Assembly: GCA_958349055.1 (NCBI GenBank)
Contig: CATWBO010000029.1
Location: 1-32,208, forward strand
DNA: 32,208 nt
DNA from: an uncultured bacterium
GTDB taxonomy: Bacteria > Actinomycetota > Coriobacteriia > Coriobacteriales > Coriobacteriaceae
Direction of reading: 5' to 3'
In this document: positions 31,667 to 32,208 of the stretch, one piece after another
How the letters are laid out: each line of letters begins with the position of its first letter
Numbering within the stretch: position 1 is the stretch's first letter
Program-made: the position numbers and the translations under genes
Notes under the pieces: model-generated
Database searches by the model: none
The model's input: only the letters and a program-made list of their open reading frames with translations
Told to the model about the DNA's origin: nothing

Positions 31667-32208
31667 TTAGGCGAAGGTGATCTCGCCGTTCTCGCAGTCC
31701 ATATCGGCAATACGGGCCAGGCTCTCAACGCGGAAACCGCGCTCGCGGAGCTTGTCGCCGCCGCCCTGGAAGCCCTTCTCCACGGCAATACCAATACCGG
31801 AAACCTCGGCGCCCGCAGCCTCGCAGATCTTGATAAGACCCTCGAGCGCGCAACCGTTGGCCAGGAAGTCGTCGATGATCAGGACCTTGTCGCCCTCGGA
31901 CAGGAAGCGCTTACCCACGATAACCGGATACTCCTTTTGCTTGGTAAAGGAGTAGATAGTCGTGGCATACTGCTCGCCGTCGAGGTTGATGGACTGGGCC
32001 TTCTTGGCAAAAACAACCGGCACGCCACCAAAATGCTGGGCCGCGATGCAGGCCATGCCAATGCCCGAAGCCTCAATCGTCAGGATCTTGTTGATCTCGA
32101 CGCCCTCGAACAGACGGGCCCACTCGGCGCCCATGTGGTCGAACAGCTCAACGTCGCACTGGTGGTTGAGGAAGGCATCAACCTTAAGGACGTTACCGGC
32201 CTTTACGA
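31667..32208 (-). CDS. xpt: Xanthine phosphoribosyltransferase, 5' end outside the window
   Basis: The visible 180 codons encode all but the first few residues of a purine salvage enzyme that converts xanthine plus PRPP to XMP. The frame is open to the window edge and reads AGNVLKVDAFLNHQCD there, matching the early ILKVDSFLTHQ segment of Xpt, so the internal ATG at 32134 is not the start. Motifs are TIEASGIGMACIAA, VPVVFAKKAQS, YSFTK and the PRPP-binding loop VLIIDDFLANGCAL. The stop is at 31667, followed by a strong terminator. The upstream region, where a purine riboswitch would be expected, is not in this window. Confidence 0.94.
   Translation of the reverse strand, partial: VKAGNVLKVDAFLNHQCDVELFDHMGAEWARLFEGVEINKILTIEASGIGMACIAAQHFGGVPVVFAKKAQSINLDGEQYATTIYSFTKQKEYPVIVGKRFLSEGDKVLIIDDFLANGCALEGLIKICEAAGAEVSGIGIAVEKGFQGGGDKLRERGFRVESLARIADMDCENGEITFA

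Overview
The window is GC-rich, gene-dense bacterial DNA. It most resembles an anaerobic gut actinobacterium of the Coriobacteriia, probably Collinsella or a close relative. That assignment is inference, from the gene set (double-cubane reductases, a selenium operon, a Coriobacteriia-style giant InlB/BspA-repeat surface protein with an LAxTG-type sorting signal) and from codon use. Nearly everything is on the minus strand. Only the CLC antiporter and the lipid-kinase-like gene are on plus.

Layout, left to right. (1) 15-1400: a BrnQ branched-chain amino acid carrier with a terminator-like hairpin in front of it. (2) 1519-15639: one gene for a 4706-residue secreted, wall-anchored protein. It has three BspA-type leucine-rich modules, about 18 InlB-like FxxW repeats, three Ig/putative-Ig/MBG modules, Pro-Asp linkers and a C-terminal LADTG anchor. 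(3) 22485-15767, minus: a seven-gene operon of two double-cubane-cluster reductases (2-hydroxyacyl-CoA dehydratase-like), their ATP-dependent activator, SelD, YedF, a DUF3343 small protein and a class V cysteine desulfurase. (4) 28437-22931, minus: molybdenum genes moeA-mogA, then modA, modB and modC, divided by intrinsic terminators. (5) 28650-31120, plus: a CLC-type antiporter of the fluoride-exporter subgroup and a diacylglycerol-kinase-family protein. (6) 31203-32208, minus: an ArfB-like GGQ release factor and the 3' part of xpt.

The main discovery is that selD is a selenoprotein gene. Its true start is at 18908, and codon 17 is an in-frame TGA at the position of the catalytic Cys17 of E. 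coli SelD. A plain ORF caller loses the first 20 codons. The host must therefore read UGA as selenocysteine, and the enzyme that makes selenophosphate itself depends on selenium. Around it, the Cys desulfurase, DUF3343 and YedF can be read as a Se/S delivery chain linked to a pair of low-potential iron-sulfur reductases. The molybdenum genes next door suggest that Mo/Se enzymes such as formate dehydrogenase are the final clients. The link between the reductase pair and selenium chemistry is the best candidate here for an undescribed system.

Non-coding structure includes a structured leader of about 330 nt before the reductase operon (palindromic operator, a 22-codon small ORF ending in UGA, hairpins). 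Two tandem hairpin units of about 92 nt lie between the reductase paralogues. A dispersed inverted-repeat family with an AGGGAC-GTCCCT core occurs three times, once serving as a terminator. A 9-nt-periodic array of GAGAA/TTCTC half-sites lies upstream of modA.
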